Under the pieces are notes generated by a model. It saw nothing but the letters and a program-made list of their open reading frames with translations. It searched no databases and was not told the DNA's origin. A program made the translations under genes and the position numbers. Shown here one piece after another: positions 30,792-43,861 of a stretch of 64,000 nucleotides of DNA. Within the stretch, counting starts at the first letter, position 1; the number at the start of each line of letters is the position of its first letter. Source of the DNA: Bifiguratus adelaidae (lineage: Eukaryota; Mucoromycota; Endogonomycetes; Endogonales); the NCBI GenBank assembly GCA_002261195.1, contig MVBO01000015.1, positions 1 through 64,000 on the forward strand, written 5' to 3'.

Positions 30792-31823
30792 TCATTGATC
30801 GCTGAGCATGTCCTTGACAGCTTCATAGTATTCGGGAGACACATAATCCTTCAGCTCTTGCTTGGTCACCCAGGCAAAATCAGTGATTTCCTTGTCATCT
30901 GGCTTTGCTTGACCAGCGTATATGTGAGCCTTCATGAAAAAGACCTAAAGATGCGACATGAGTCAACGAGCATTTAAAGGGGAGGCGCTTAACAGCTTAC
31001 CTTAGCACCTTTGATGCCACCGAGTTGCTTAGAGTGCTCAGCAGGAAATTGATACTTGTAGTGGCCTATAGGTGTCCGACCAACAAACCAAACATCCATG
31101 TTTGTCCCACATTCTTCCGCAAGCTCTCGAAAAGCAGCCTGATCGAAACCAATCAGCAACTCGCCTTCAGGCTTAAGTGCAATGTCTTACCTCGTGCAAG
31201 GCCTCTCCATCCTCCACACCGCCTTGCGGAAATTGCCAGCTGTGTTCTGATCTTGGCTTTTTCACAATGAGATATAGTGTTTTTGCCAATTGTCGATCTA
31301 GACTTTTCACGTCCTTCTTTTGATCAGCTTCCGTAATCCTGCTCGCAGCTTGTAGCGGAGCTTGCTGCGTAGCGCCTTCGCCTTCCGTAATTTGCACATC
31401 CGTTTCAAGCACCGCAGCGGAAAGAGACGTGGCACTGTTCATCGCTGCCTCTCGAGCTTGTTCGTCTTCCTGCCACCGTTTTTCCGCGATCGAGCCCTTC
31501 TTAAAGTAGAATTCAGCGGGAAACGTCTGAGCTGTAGCACGATTAAGCTTTTCTTGGTAGTCGGCGTACGCTTTCTCGAATGGAGTTGGGTCTCGTGTGA
31601 TTTGAGGTGGCCGAGTAAGAACAACTCCGGCTACTACTCGGTGGTTTTGGGCAATTAGGGATCGACGTGCATGGGTATAGGATAGTGTACGTTGTGATGT
31701 TGCGTCAGTTTTGGTGTGAGGTATAGGCTGCAGCCGCCCTACTAGAAATAATAGGCGTCTCCGTGACCACATTGATGCGTCGAGTGAAGAAACGTTCACA
31801 AGCCACTCAAGAGACATTGCCAT
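30792..31823 (-). CDS. MRPL46: Mitochondrial ribosomal protein mL46
   Basis: Large-subunit mitoribosomal protein with a degenerate Nudix fold. The conserved start of the domain is PTPFEKAYADYQEKLNRA, followed by AEFYFKKGSIAEKRW, LYLIVKKPRSEHSWQFPQGG and, after an intron, AAFRELAEECGTNMDVWFVG and IGHYKYQF. The C-terminal region DDKEITDFAWVTKQEL is typical. Start uncertain: ATG 31823, 31817 or 31772. The last gives MWSRRRLLFLVGRLQPI, a good mitochondrial presequence. Three exons. Confidence 0.93.
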
Positions 31824-32240
31824 TTTGGGATGCACGTGAGCTCGTACAAGCGCTTTAGCATTGTTTCTACGAGCAAAAACAAACGTCAATGGGCGTATAA
31901 TGGATGACGGCTGCCTATTTACGCTAGTGCATGCATGGATCGGCGACATGGGGACACTTCGATGGTGGGTTACATAGAGGAAATTTCAGTTAATAACAAG
32001 TATTCCTACCGAGTCTCTTTTTCTTCATTGCACCCATCATTCACTCTCATCACTCTGCCCTACCTGCGCATCATGCTCTATTAGCCATACATCATACATT
32101 CAATCACCCTTCATTCCACTCCAACTTCACACAATAAGATCAATGTTAAACAACCGAAAGACAAACTCAATTTGAACCAATCAGATTGCCTCTAAACACG
32201 CCTAAATGCCATCCGCGCAATATTTCCTTCTTGTTCCCTC
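31824..32240. other. Head-to-head intergenic mL46-SCS7
   Basis: Divergent promoter region. The stretch 32010-32120 on the plus strand is pyrimidine-rich with repeated ATCATTCACT-type runs, probably the SCS7 leader. Nothing else recognised. Confidence 0.4.
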
Positions 32241-33463
32241 ATGGCTTATTCTACGACAACGACGCTGCAATCTTACAACGCCGCTCAGGTGAAGAAGCAC
32301 AACACTCTCAAATCTTGCTGGGTGATTCATAACAGCAAGGTTTATGATGTGACAGAGTTTGTGCAGGATCATCCTGGTGGCGAAGACCTCATCATGGAAT
32401 ACGCTGGTACCGACGTTACCAAGGTCATGGCTGACGTTTTGGAGCACGAACACTCTGAGAGTGCCTATGAGCTCTTAGATGAGTATCTCATTGGACGCAT
32501 CGCGCTGGAGGATGAGGTTAGCGGAGCCAAGACAAGCGATAGCGACGCCAAGACTGCGACGACCGGTCCCTTGCAGGACGAGTCTGAAGCAAAGCTCACT
32601 CATCGTTCAATTAATAGTAGCGGCCCTGTGCAATCAGACGATTACGAAAGAATCTTTCAGAAGGATTTCCATCCCACGGAAACCAATACCGTTGATGATT
32701 ACAAGAAGACACAATTCTTGGATCTCAAGAAGCCATTATTTATGCAAATGTGTCGCGCACGCTTTAGCAAGGCGTTTTATCTCGAGCAGATTCACAAACC
32801 TCGTTACATACCTGGGTCCGCACCCTTTTTCGGCCATTGGCTTCTTGAACCCTTGACCAAGACACCTTGGTGGGTTGTACCTATCGTGTGGATTCCTTGG
32901 ATCATCTACAATCTTCATCTCTCTGTCAATATCCCAGGAGCAACCGTGCCTTATACTAGCACTATGTGGGTCGTCGGTATTTTCATCTGGACCTTTCTTG
33001 AATATGGTTTGCATCGATTCCTCTTTCATTTGGACGACTGGCTTCCCGATCATCAAGCGTTCCTTGTCTTGCATTTCACCATTCACGGTGTTCATCACTA
33101 TCTTCCCTGCGACAAGTAGGTGGACTCATAGAAACAATTGATGCAGTTTTAACGTATACCCAACTTAGGATGCGACTTGTCATGCCTCCCGCTCTCAACA
33201 TCGTTATTTCTAGCCCTCTTATGAAGTTGGCGCATACTTTGTTTGCGCCATCAACGGCACATGCGATCATTGCCGGTGCTTTCACAGGATATGTCATGTA
33301 TGACTGTATTCACTATTATCTCCATCACGCCAAGGTGTTTGAAGTCTACTTTAAGGAGATGAAGACATATCATCTTGCCCACCACTACAAGGATTATAAG
33401 GGAGGTTTCGGTATCACCAGCAAGCTCTGGGATCACATGTTCGGAACCGCCTTGGACTATTAG
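32241..33463 (+). CDS. SCS7: Sphingolipid fatty acid 2-hydroxylase Scs7
   Basis: ER enzyme that alpha-hydroxylates ceramide very-long-chain fatty acids. Two exons (32241-33115, 33169-33463) give 389 residues. The N-terminal cytochrome b5 domain has the haem histidines in [16 protein letters not shown] and [13 protein letters not shown]. After a linker come membrane segments and the di-iron histidine motifs: [30 protein letters not shown] (split by the intron at the Lys codon), [10 protein letters not shown] and [16 protein letters not shown]. Size and order match yeast Scs7 and animal FA2H. Confidence 0.97.
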
Positions 33464-33687
33464 ACAATCACCTTCTCGCCGCACCTAATTGTATTTGTTT
33501 GTACACTGTTCCTCACCACCTTTTCATCTTTCTGCATGTAATTACTCGTTCATGATACCATATCTAGAGTCAAATGCTACATCTCATATCAACTTGTCTT
33601 TGGTTTCCTGACATCGACAGCGAAATCGTCCACAAATTGCACTTTTTTAAGAAATCAACGCTGCCGTTCCTTGTTCGTCCATCGAAC

Positions 33688-35608
33688 ATGGCAGCCGGTC
33701 CAAGGTTATCCCTTCGATCGCTTGCGCAGTTGCGCCAAGCTATTCCCCGAAAACCGCGTCTACACTCCCGATTCGCAGGAAATGTCCAATCGCCAGCATA
33801 CCTTAGCACAAGGTTTCGGTCATCCCTAGCCGAATCAGATTCAAGACCCACCAAAGACATGCGCCTCAATCACTTTGCAAGCGATCGTATTGATCCCTAT
33901 CCACGCTACAAACATCCTGATCCTGCATTCACTTCTACACGCGAGTTTGCGGAACGTTGGGACCATCTTTCACCGAGCGAGAGAGTGGAATCCGAATCGA
34001 TCGCATTGACAGGTACGCTACAGTCGATGATAACTATTAATCTGATTATCTCTGTAGGTCGTGTGGTCTCCAAGAGGGCCTCAAGTGCCAAACTGGTCTT
34101 TTACGACATTGTTCAAGATGGCTTTGCTCTTCAGGTGGTCGCGTCCTACAACCATTACAATGGATCCTTGGATTCATTCTCGGCACTCAATCGTCTCATT
34201 TGTCGCGGTGATATCCTTTCCATTACCGGTATTCCGGGCAAGACGCAAAAAGGTCAGACGAGCTTGTTCGCTACCTCCGCTCAGTTGTTGGCCCCTTGTC
34301 TGCATGACATACCACGTACAGGACTCAAAGATCCAGAAAAGCGGTTCCGGAACCGACATGTGGATTTTTTGGTCAATCCACAGGCATCGAATATTCTACG
34401 TACGCGATCCAAGGTGCGTCTTGGGGAGTTAAATGCATTGGCAGCTTTACTAATGGAACTCGTAGATCATTGCAAGTATTAGGCATTACTTGGAGTCAAA
34501 GGGATTCTTAGAAGTAGAGACACCAATCTTGTCTTCTCAGAGTGGAGGAGCTAACGCTCAACCATTTGTCACCACCGCGCATGCTCTAGACATGAGCATG
34601 CAACTGCGTATCGCGCCTGAGCTCTATCTGAAGGTATGTCTTGTGTACCTTCGCGGGCATACATTGACAACATCCTAGCAATTGGTGGTTGGAGGTTTCG
34701 ACAAGGTGTTTGAAATTGGAAAGCAGTTCCGCAATGAAGGCATTGATGCCGATCATAATCCAGAATTTACTACCTGCGAGTTTTATTACGCTTATGCAAA
34801 TTTAGAAACCTTGTACAGTCTGACCGAAGACATGGTGAAAGGTGAGCCTGACCCAGTAGACAGTAGATGCGGAAACTCATGGATGGTCCTTCGCAGATGT
34901 GGCTAAGTCTATCTCACGATGCAGCCCAGAGAATGCTGCAGAAGCGATACCTCCTGTATTGGACTTAAGCAAGTCATTTCGTCGACTTCATGTATTAGAC
35001 GAGCTCGAGCGAGTCCTTGGCCCACTACCACCTCTAGACAACACCTCTGAATCTGGTAAGTGGGCGCGCACTGGATTTATTCCATTAGGTCAGCCGTGGC
35101 TCACGTCATCCACTACCTCACAGATGCAATTCAAGCTTTACTAGACCTCGCCGCCAGCCACAATCTTACGATACCAAAACCTCACACACTGACTCGCGTA
35201 CTCGACAAACTTATATCCGAGTACATTGAACCACAATGCATTGAACCAACGTTTCTTTACGGCCATCCAGTCTGCATGAGTCCCCTGGCGAAAGCTATGA
35301 CGGACAACCGAGGCCGCTTGGTCTCTGCCCGGTTTGAGCTCTTTTTGCAAGGAAAAGAAATCGTCAACGCATACGAAGAATTGAACGATCCTCAAGAGCA
35401 ACGCGAGCGATTCGCAAAGCAACAGTTGGATCGGCAGAGTGGTGACGTTGAAGCCCAACTCCCAGACGCTGCTTACTGTGATGCCCTAGAGTTTGGACTC
35501 CCACCAACAGCAGGCTGGGGTATGGGTATCGATCGCCTTGTTGCCATTTTGACAGGAGCAAAGCATATCCGCGAAGTCCTGGCGTTTCCCGTGCTTCGAC
35601 ACGTGTAG
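33688..35608 (+). CDS. MSK1: Mitochondrial lysyl-tRNA synthetase
   Basis: Class II aminoacyl-tRNA synthetase charging mitochondrial tRNA-Lys. The N-terminus from ATG 33688 is Arg/Ser-rich and free of acidic residues for about 35 residues, so an import signal. An anticodon-binding OB fold contains [18 protein letters not shown]. Motif 2 is [20 protein letters not shown] and motif 3 [23 protein letters not shown] and [20 protein letters not shown] precede motif 2. About six exons. A separate cytosolic enzyme is expected elsewhere. Confidence 0.95.
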
Positions 35609-37026
35609 GACATGGTCCGATGTTTACGTTCACAAGAACAAAACAACGCATATATCCATCCACTTTCTCCCGAGCTTAACCATTCGCACGTCCATAATAA
35701 AGTGCAAAAACTATCCTTTGTCTAGACAGAGCAGACCATGCATTCCCGTCTAGATCAAAAGGTCTCGGTTGATAATGACAATTGCAGCCTTCAACGAAAT
35801 ATTTGTAAATGATGACATCATTCAACGATCTCCAAACCGTGCGCAGACTTAGAAGCGTTACACAGGCAGTTGGCTAGTTCTAAGCACTTTTGCAGCGCAA
35901 CTAATTTTCTAACGTTAGCGAAGACATGGGCAATGACGGCATATGATATTATATATATGTATATTGCGTTGCTGCTTTTGCAAGATGTACTTCAATGATT
36001 CAAGTACTTATATCGAACAATGGAACCATTTCTGGGAAATGAGCCATGTAGAAGTTTCAAAGGCGGCTTTAAGCTTAGGTTCTTTCTTCGAGCAACTGAT
36101 GAAGCGCGCAATTTCGGTAGAGGCCTTAGGCAGGAGAACAATCATTTTGACTTGGCAGAGTCATACGCTATTTATAAAATAGAACTTGGCGTTACAAACA
36201 TGCACAAATGTACGGACAGTCTTCGACACCAGCAATGCGGCTTCCCACGGCTAAAATGAATTTCCAAAGTTAACTATCGCGCGTGGTCGGTTCCGCTCGA
36301 AATGTTCCACATTATCCCGCGCATCTTGCTAGATTAGCAGGTTTAAAGCGCCGGTTTCTCAAAGGTATCACAAACTAGCGGAGAATGCCAAGGCGCGCCA
36401 CCTACACGTGCCCATGCCTGCCCAACCTCGATCCTAGCTACTAAGCCGCGGCCAAAGAGCTACGCGGGAGAACACGGTGCCCTTTGCACCGGCGGTAATA
36501 ACTCATTGGATCGATCTCCGATCCTTACCTCAGCCATAAATGTTAGCTTCCGGCAAAGCAAAGGTGGATGAGATCTTGTCGGGAGCGAGGGATGACGCAA
36601 AAGAGACATTCTCCACCACACGCGCAACAAGCACTCTGTTTAAAGGGACCCAGTACCATTACCATAACAAGTCCTTCTTTCCCCAGAAGATTGAAACTCC
36701 GAATGTTCCATAACACTTAATGCCGACGACAGCATCCATGATCTGTTCCTTCCATGCATCAATGCACATCAAAAGTGCTCCATGAGAATTAAAGGGCGCC
36801 CAATAGACATCGTGATGAGTGCCCCGATATGAGCGAGTTGCATGTTCCATGGAAACTGTTCAGTGAACTAAGGTTACACGAGCACCTGGAAGGCCGTCTA
36901 GGGTAAAAACGTGGACTTGCCCGATTAAGTCAAGTGTCGTACAGTCAGCATTCTAGATGGGTCGATTTTGCATGGGGGGCTATAGCTGGTCTATTTCATG
37001 ATTAGTCTCCCTTCTCTTGCTTTAAC
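35609..37026. other. Largest intergenic gap in the right two-thirds of the window
   Basis: 1.4 kb without a gene I can support. Two short perfect hairpins lie close together at 36475-36491 and 36508-36524. A 63-codon ATG frame on the minus strand (36659-36850) has no recognisable features. A structured non-coding RNA is possible but unproven. Confidence 0.4.
36475..36524. repeat. Two adjacent short hairpins
   Basis: CGGTGC, 5-base loop, GCACCG (36475-36491), then 16 bases later GGATCG, 5-base loop, CGATCC (36508-36524). Each is a perfect 6-bp stem. They could be part of a structured RNA, a terminator-like fold, or chance. Confidence 0.35.
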
Positions 37027-38923
37027 ATGGCTCTTATGGCTCTGCCCAGAGAGCTATTGGTAGCAGTTGCAGATACACTTGCGACTGATGCTGAAAAGGG
37101 CCTCACACCAACATCGTTTCTCTCCCTTGCCTTGTGTTCCAAAACTCTATATCGGGCTCTATATTCCTACACACCGTTATGGAGAACTCTTTTTGGCTCG
37201 CGTTTCGACACTGCTGCTCTGTACAGACGTGGTGCGGCAGCGACTATGAACTGGCAAAAGGTGTTCAAGGAGCGTATGGTGGCTATACAAAGGCTTCGTC
37301 GTTGGTACCCAAGTCACGGATTCGACGGTATCCGATTTGACATTTGTTGGGACATGATTACAGAGCATGGTGAGTACAGTAGTACAGAATGGATGTGTTC
37401 TCTTTGGTGACTTACAAGTACACATTTACATAGACGAGCTTAACATTCCTGTGTTGACCAAGCATGGATTCGGTCGAGTTCTTATCGTCGCATTCCAATC
37501 TGGCTACCTCTGCGATAGGGCAACCTATCCAGTGGTGTTGCCGATGCTTAGTGCTCTCGTAAATCACGATTTTTCGCTGGCAAAGTATCTTGTTCCAGGC
37601 GCCAAGATGCCATGGAATGACCTGGCGGAACACGGTGAAATGGGAGAGCCTTCAAGCGTGACGACGCAGATTGTCACTCCCGAGTTAAGCCAATTTGCGT
37701 ATAATTTCACATCCGACTCTCTAGTCACGAAGCATTTACGCTATCTTGGAGAGCCAATGTCGGATGTATACGATAGCGATGACAGCGATGAAGAGGAGAT
37801 GGAGGACGAGGATGGAGTGGACTATGACGTGGACATGGAATACAATGCATCTTCACTCGCGCGTCTTGACGCCGTGTCCTTTGCCCGATCACGTCTTACG
37901 CGACGACGCAAAGCAACCATTCCCGTACATCCGGACGCTCACTTGGCACTCGGCCATGTCCTTGACAACACCTCTGATCTTTTCGCAACCTTCTCTTACC
38001 ACCCAGCTCAAGATCCCATCACATCCGCCCTACACCTCTTCTTTGTCTCCATCTTTGCTAACCATCGCGATTTGTACGGAGCCGTTCCAAATTGCGTTCC
38101 TATTCCATTACCTACAGTCACCTCCAAAAGCTACGATATCGAATGGCTTCGCCGACAAGCACGATTTAAGCGTAGGCGACGCTTGTCTCAGGCATGGCAA
38201 GACGAAGTGCAATATGTGTTAAATGCTGGCAATCTTCCAAGCATGGATGTCTCACCATCCTCCGTCATATCGTCACGTAGGACGTCTCTGATACGGCTAC
38301 ATGAATCAAAACTGGCAACATCCCTGTCCGAGTTTTCGAGCTCGGTCACAAATACTAATGTCGCGTCCACGGATCGTGTCAGGTACATCAGCGAAGCTCA
38401 AAGCATCGCTGGCGAATGGATTGGCTATTACACATTTCTCGACGCTGAAGTCTCCGCATTGTTGAACAACAATGGTCATATCCACCGTGACATGCGAGAA
38501 ATCGCCGACGAAGAAAACTGGTTTGATGGTCCAATGCGCTTCACCATCCGTGTCGTGCCACACACTCCAGGAGAGGCTGGATGTGGTGAAGACTGTCTAT
38601 GTGAAACCACATCATCCCCATTCTCGTCTGGTTCCGGCGGCACTGGCTGCACGTCATCCAAGGGTGACTTTTCGAACCTGTACACCTATCACCCTTTCAC
38701 ACGATTCGAAGGCAACGGCACTGATAATCTTGGTGATTTTACTCTCACTGGACTGGTGGATGATACTGAATCCGGTCAAATCACTTGGGAAAAGACGTAT
38801 CCCCACAATGGTGAAGTGTGGGAGTACACGGCTCGGTTCTTGGGCGGTGGTATGGGCATGACAGGACGATGGGGTGATGAAGAGTATGGAGGACCTTTTT
38901 GGCTATGGAAAACGAGTGCTTAA
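37027..38923 (+). CDS. F-box protein with C-terminal beta-rich domain
   Basis: Likely substrate receptor of an SCF ubiquitin ligase. Two exons (37027-37369, 37434-38923), 610 residues. The F-box is at the N-terminus (LPRELLVAVADTL, LSLALCSKTLYRALYSYTPL, WRTLF). The middle contains an acidic block (SDDSDEEEMEDEDG) and a long region of unknown fold. The last 180 residues begin IAGEWIGYYTFLDAEV and include FEGNGTDNLGDFTLTGLVD, ITWEKTYP and MTGRWGDEEYGGPFWLW. That is a beta-barrel-like pattern (W-G-Y-Y...G-x-G-x-D...W-K-Y...G-x-W) also seen in FBXO31-like proteins. The substrate cannot be told from the sequence. Confidence 0.8.
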
Positions 38924-39104
38924 TGGTGGTTTCTGAATCAATGTGTATATAACAGCGTGTATGTAGTAAACGGGCTTTTGGATCTTCATTTATCTATTCT
39001 CAATGGCAGAGTTATTGTTCTCATCCGCAATGGCAGATGTTCCTTGCAAGTGCGCTGGCGAATGACTTCCTATTTCGGCGCATTTCATCGTTTTCCTGGT
39101 CACC

Positions 39105-41524
39105 ATGCAGAGTCTAGATTGGGAGACGATGCGGCAATTCATGCCCAAATCCTTTGGTAAACAGCAAGAACAGGTGGACATGTCCAAGGTGTTTGCCAAG
39201 ACAGCTCGCAAAGACGAGACAGACGGGCAGGTGAGCCTTCTATAATCGACAATGTCTCGCCACTGTTGGCTAACCTGATTGTTAGAGCGACTCGGCTCCA
39301 GGTGAACAGGACGGTCAAAAGAAGCAAAAGTATGACGACCATGAGGAAAAGGAAGCAGAGAATAGGGAAGACGATTCGGACGTGAGTGAAGAGGACGAAG
39401 GAATGGCCTTGCCTATTTCGCACGAAGTGGAGCTTTCAGACCATACGAGGGTAAGTGGGCCATGTACATTCACAGGTCCGGGCTTTTGCTTATCGTTATG
39501 TTAGACGGTGTCAGCATTGACGCTGGATCCTGCCGGGAGTCGATTGATCAGTGGATCCTACGATTACGACGTCAAATTTTGGGATTTTGCGGGCATGAAT
39601 GCCTCTTTTCGACCCTTTCGGAGTATAGAAGCCTTCCCGGGCAATCAGGTAAAGAGAATATGGCTAAATGATGATTGTTACTGAGGTCGCGTAGATACAC
39701 GAATTGGCATACAGTAACTCTGGAGATTGCTTTTTAGCCATTTCTGGTTCTGCGAAAGCCAAGATTTTTGATCGCGATGGTCACGAGATGTAAGCGTCAG
39801 AACAATTATGATGTTGATAACAATGCTCAAGCAATTGCAACAGTACCGAATTTCTGAAAGGAGATCCCTATATTCGCGATATGCGAAACACAGAGTAAGA
39901 AGGGAGCACAAGGAGTAGCACTGGGCCTAACCTGTGAGCTCCAGCGGTCATGTGGCAGCATTGACATTTGGCGGTTGGCATCCACATATCAAGGAAAACT
40001 TCTTTACCACGAGTCAAGATGGCACTGTGCGGTAAGACTCTAAACATTCACCGGATGTTAGACAAACTCATGGCATGCTTAGAATTTGGGACATGTACAA
40101 CAAGCGGAAACAAAAGTCGGTCATTGTCCATAAATCGAAGGTGCGGGGAGGGCGGACTTCAATCACGACTGGCGCTTTCAGCAAGGATGGTAAAATGATT
40201 GCTGGAGGTAAGTTTCTGACCCTCTGCGTTTATTGCTTTCTTTGCATGATGAAATACTGACGATCGGCCCGTTGCAGCTGCTCAAGATGGTACAATCAAC
40301 ATTTGGCCCACAGATGGCCCTTATCTCCGACCAATACATGTATGTGATGTCTCTTGCAACCTTCGTGCGCGACTGAACCGACATTGCACAGGCCATAGAA
40401 AAGGCGCATACTCCTCAAACAGAAACGTCCTCCATCGTATTCTCATACAACAACACCACATTTGTCTCACGTGGAGGCGACGATACTGTCAAAGGTGAGT
40501 TTTGACCATGCAAGAAGATGTTAGCTGACCGTATCCGTAGTGTGGGATATCCGCAATCTTCGCAACCCACAAGCAGAGAAAACGGGCTTGATGACATTGA
40601 ATCCTGAAGCCAATGTTATCTTCAGCCCTGATGAGCGCTTGATCGTCACAGGTATGGCCATATATTGCCGTAAGTCATCAAGCTGATGGTCTCGACACAG
40701 GTACGGCAGCAAAGAAGGGTGAGGGCTTTGGACAATTGGTCATGATGGAACGAAACACGTTAGAAACTGTACGGTCCATAAGTAAGTCGTCGATTCATCT
40801 GTAAATGATTTTGCTTACCCCGAGACCTCGCAGATGTGACAAAATCAAGTGTGGTCCGTGTACTCTGGCATGCAAAAATCAATCAGGTATGTACGCAACG
40901 CTTTACCATCGTAATTGACGCTCATATATCTTGCTAGATCATTACTGGCAACGGTGACGGTTCCATGTCCATCTATTACGATCCAGAGTTATCTAACAAG
41001 GGTGCCATGCTCTGCATCACAAAACCCACGAAACGAAGACACATTGACGACTTTGAGATCGACCGGCCCATCCTCACGCCGCATGCTCTACCCATGTTCC
41101 GCGATGATCAACCCAAGTCGATGAAGCGTAAGCGAGAAAAGACCCGCTTGGATCCTAAATCGACCAAGCGACCCAATTTGCCTGTGGGCGGGCCTGGGCG
41201 AGGTGGTCGTCTGGGTTCGAGTGAACAGCAGCAGGTCCTCAAGGGCTTGATGATGGATACGACGAGAGGTAAGCGAAAACACAACTGTTTTCGAATTCGG
41301 GCGGATAATTGAACGTGGTGTAGGCGAGGATCCAAGAGAAGCTTTACTCAAATATGCCAAAGTAGCCGAAGAAGATCCCATGTGGGTCAATAATGGTAAG
41401 TCTGGCGTAACAGATGACATTCGCGGAAAAAGGTTTGCTCACAGCCACGCTCTTAGTGTACAAAAAGACGCAACCGAAACCAGTCTTTGCTGAAGTCAGG
41501 GAAGACGACGAAGAGACCAAATAG
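39105..41524 (+). CDS. WDR70: WD-repeat protein WDR70
   Basis: WD40 protein linked in fission yeast and human cells to CRL4-dependent H2B ubiquitination and DNA end resection. More than ten small exons. The N-terminal MPKSFGK motif and acidic linker precede repeats with LISGSYDYDVKFWDFAGMN, the family hallmark FRSIEAFPGNQIHELAYSNS, then FTTSQDGTVRIWDM, AAQDGTINIW and GGDDTVKVWDIR. The C-terminal tail is basic (KRKREKTRLDPKSTKRPNLP) followed by EDPREALLKYAKVAEEDPMW, also diagnostic. The start could alternatively be the ATG eight codons further in. Confidence 0.95.
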
Positions 41525-41638
41525 ACTCTGGTTATTGTATACGTGTATCATTTAAGAAAGATATATAACACGGATCACTACTCGATACTCAAGGCGCATC
41601 ATCCAATAAACGTAGACATCACACAACCGACAAGACCA

Positions 41639-43760
41639 TTATTGTTGCGATTCACCCAACTTCTTGTACATGTCGTCGATCTCTTTTTGATATCGTTTCT
41701 TGGCAACATCTCGCTTCAACTTGAAGGTTGGCGTGAGGAGATCGTTCTCCACCGAAAATTCCTCAGAGATCAAATGGATCTCCTTGACTTGTTCGAATCC
41801 CTTCAAATCATTCTGCTTGCCGAAAGCGGTCATGGACTTTAGCAGGTGTCGCTTGACGGTGGGATTCTCACACAGTTGCTTGAAGTCTTGAGAAGCCAAC
41901 TCATCGTTCTCCTTGGCCCATGCCTCGAGAGTTTCCTTGTCGGGATGCACCACGCCCACGAGTGTGGATTGGAGAGAGTCACCATGTACAAAAGCTTGTG
42001 CGACGAGTTCATGCTTTTGATATACGCCTTCAATCTTCTCGGGTGCAATGTACTCGCCTTGAGCGAGCTTGAAGATGTTCTTGAGACGATCAATGATCTT
42101 GAGTCGGCCACACTCATCCCACATGCCGATGTCACCGGTATGAAGCCAGCCATCCTCGTCAATGGTCTCGGCGGTCTTTGCTGGATTCTTGTAGTATTCA
42201 CGCATGTTTGCGTTTCCTCGGATGCATATCTCTCCGCGAGGGTAAGGCTTGTCTTGTGAAGTGTAATCCATGTCAGGCACATCGACCAGCTTGATCTCTG
42301 AGCAAGGGAATGGTGCTCCGACAACGCCGGCTGTGAAGTCATGCTTGACCGTCAAGCATGAACCACAGTAATTCTCGGTTTGTCCGTAGCCTTCAAACAC
42401 CTCTGCAGAGAAACAGATGCGCAAAAAGTCAAGCACATCAGGTGCAATAGGAGCTGATCCGGAAAGCATGAATCTGACACGACCACCAAGGCGTTGCTTG
42501 ATTTGCCCAAAAACGACTCTATCCCAAATCCAATGAGTAAGATGATTACGAGCAAGGTTGGCCTTCTTGGCATTGAACGCTGTCCAAAAGAGGAATGCGC
42601 TTACGCCTCCCTTTGCCTTGATCGCACCCAAAATTCTGTCATAGACACGATTAAATAATCTCGGTACCGAGACGAAAATAGTGGGCTTCAATTCCGCAAT
42701 GTCGTCCATCAATTTGGCGGTATCACCTTGATAATACCCGATAGAAGCTCCCTTGTACAACATGACGGTTTGAACCGTGCGTTCGAGAACATGCGCAAGT
42801 GGCAGGTAAGAGATATAGATATCCGTGTTGGAAATATCTGCAAAATATCCGCCGTCGCCAGCAACAGCCACTGCATTGGCGACACAGATTGCATTACGGT
42901 GGGTCAGGACAGCTCCCTTTGGTTCTCCAGTGGTGCCGCTATGAATGCGGAGTGAACAACTAGCCCGAACACGATACATGTCGAACTTACCTAGTGTAGC
43001 AGATGGTGGCGATATCGGTACCTTTGGCCAGTCCAGACTTGATATCAATGCTTTTGCCCATGTTCTCAACTTCCACAAACGTGTAAATGGCAATGTCGGC
43101 CGCCTTTGCTCTTTCTTTAATAGAGACATCAACGCCTTCGTCCATGCAAATAACCGTCTTGATGGAAGGAATCTCTTCGCGAATGGACAGAATGCGATCT
43201 AATTTGTCGGCGGAGCAAAGAACAAACTTCATGCTGGTTTGGTTGACAATGAACCGGAAAGCTTCCACACCCAAGGTATCGTACAGGGCAACGATGATGT
43301 TCCCGTAAGCATAGCAAGCAAGCTCTCCCATGGTCTGAATGCGCATTAGTAACTTCAAACTATGCGACAAGTCTCCTAAACTCACCCATTCTTTGCGGTT
43401 GACGGCGTAAAAGCCCACGCTCTCTTGGTAGGCAAGACCAAGCTTGGTGAGGCCTTTACCAAAGTTGACACAACGGTCTCGGACCTCATTATAGGTCTGC
43501 CACTCGTAAGGACCAGGTATTCCATCAACAATAGGTCGTACTCCCAGACAAGGCAACGTTCCTATGTGTTGTAAGCATTCAGCCCCCGCAATGACCGTAG
43601 GACACGTACCGGACACCTTGCAACCGTTCAAGAAGCCGTCCCAAGCGGTGTAGACACCCTCTGGCTCGGCAACTAGCTCTGGAAAGTTTGCATGGCGACG
43701 GGCGACAGTCTCACCCGCCTTTTGCTGCGCACCAGCTACAGGTAATGTATATTGAACCAT
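41639..43760 (-). CDS. Long-chain fatty acyl-CoA synthetase
   Basis: AMP-forming ligase that activates long-chain fatty acids, four exons. The phosphate-binding loop is split by an intron: ATICYTS then GTTGEPKGAVLTHRN. YGQTEN is the adenine motif. The fatty-acyl-CoA-synthetase signature is DGWLHTGDIGMWDECGRLKI, followed by IDRLKNIFKLAQGEYIAPEK. The N-terminus MVQYTLPVAGAQQKAGETVA has no signal peptide. A stretch YISYLPLAHVLERT is also typical. Similar to yeast Faa1/Faa4 and animal ACSL. The C-terminus has no peroxisomal SKL signal (ends ESQQ). Confidence 0.95.
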
Positions 43761-43861
43761 CGTGAAGGTGTACAAGGCGGCTTTCTGCCGAACTCAAATG
43801 TGCCCCCAACAAACGTAAAATGCGGGGCTTCTGCTAGGAATTGCAAGGGCACATGAATGTT

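Noticed and set aside
36659-36850. 63-codon ATG frame on the minus strand
   Set aside because: No homology, signal or splice support; kept only as part of the gap description.
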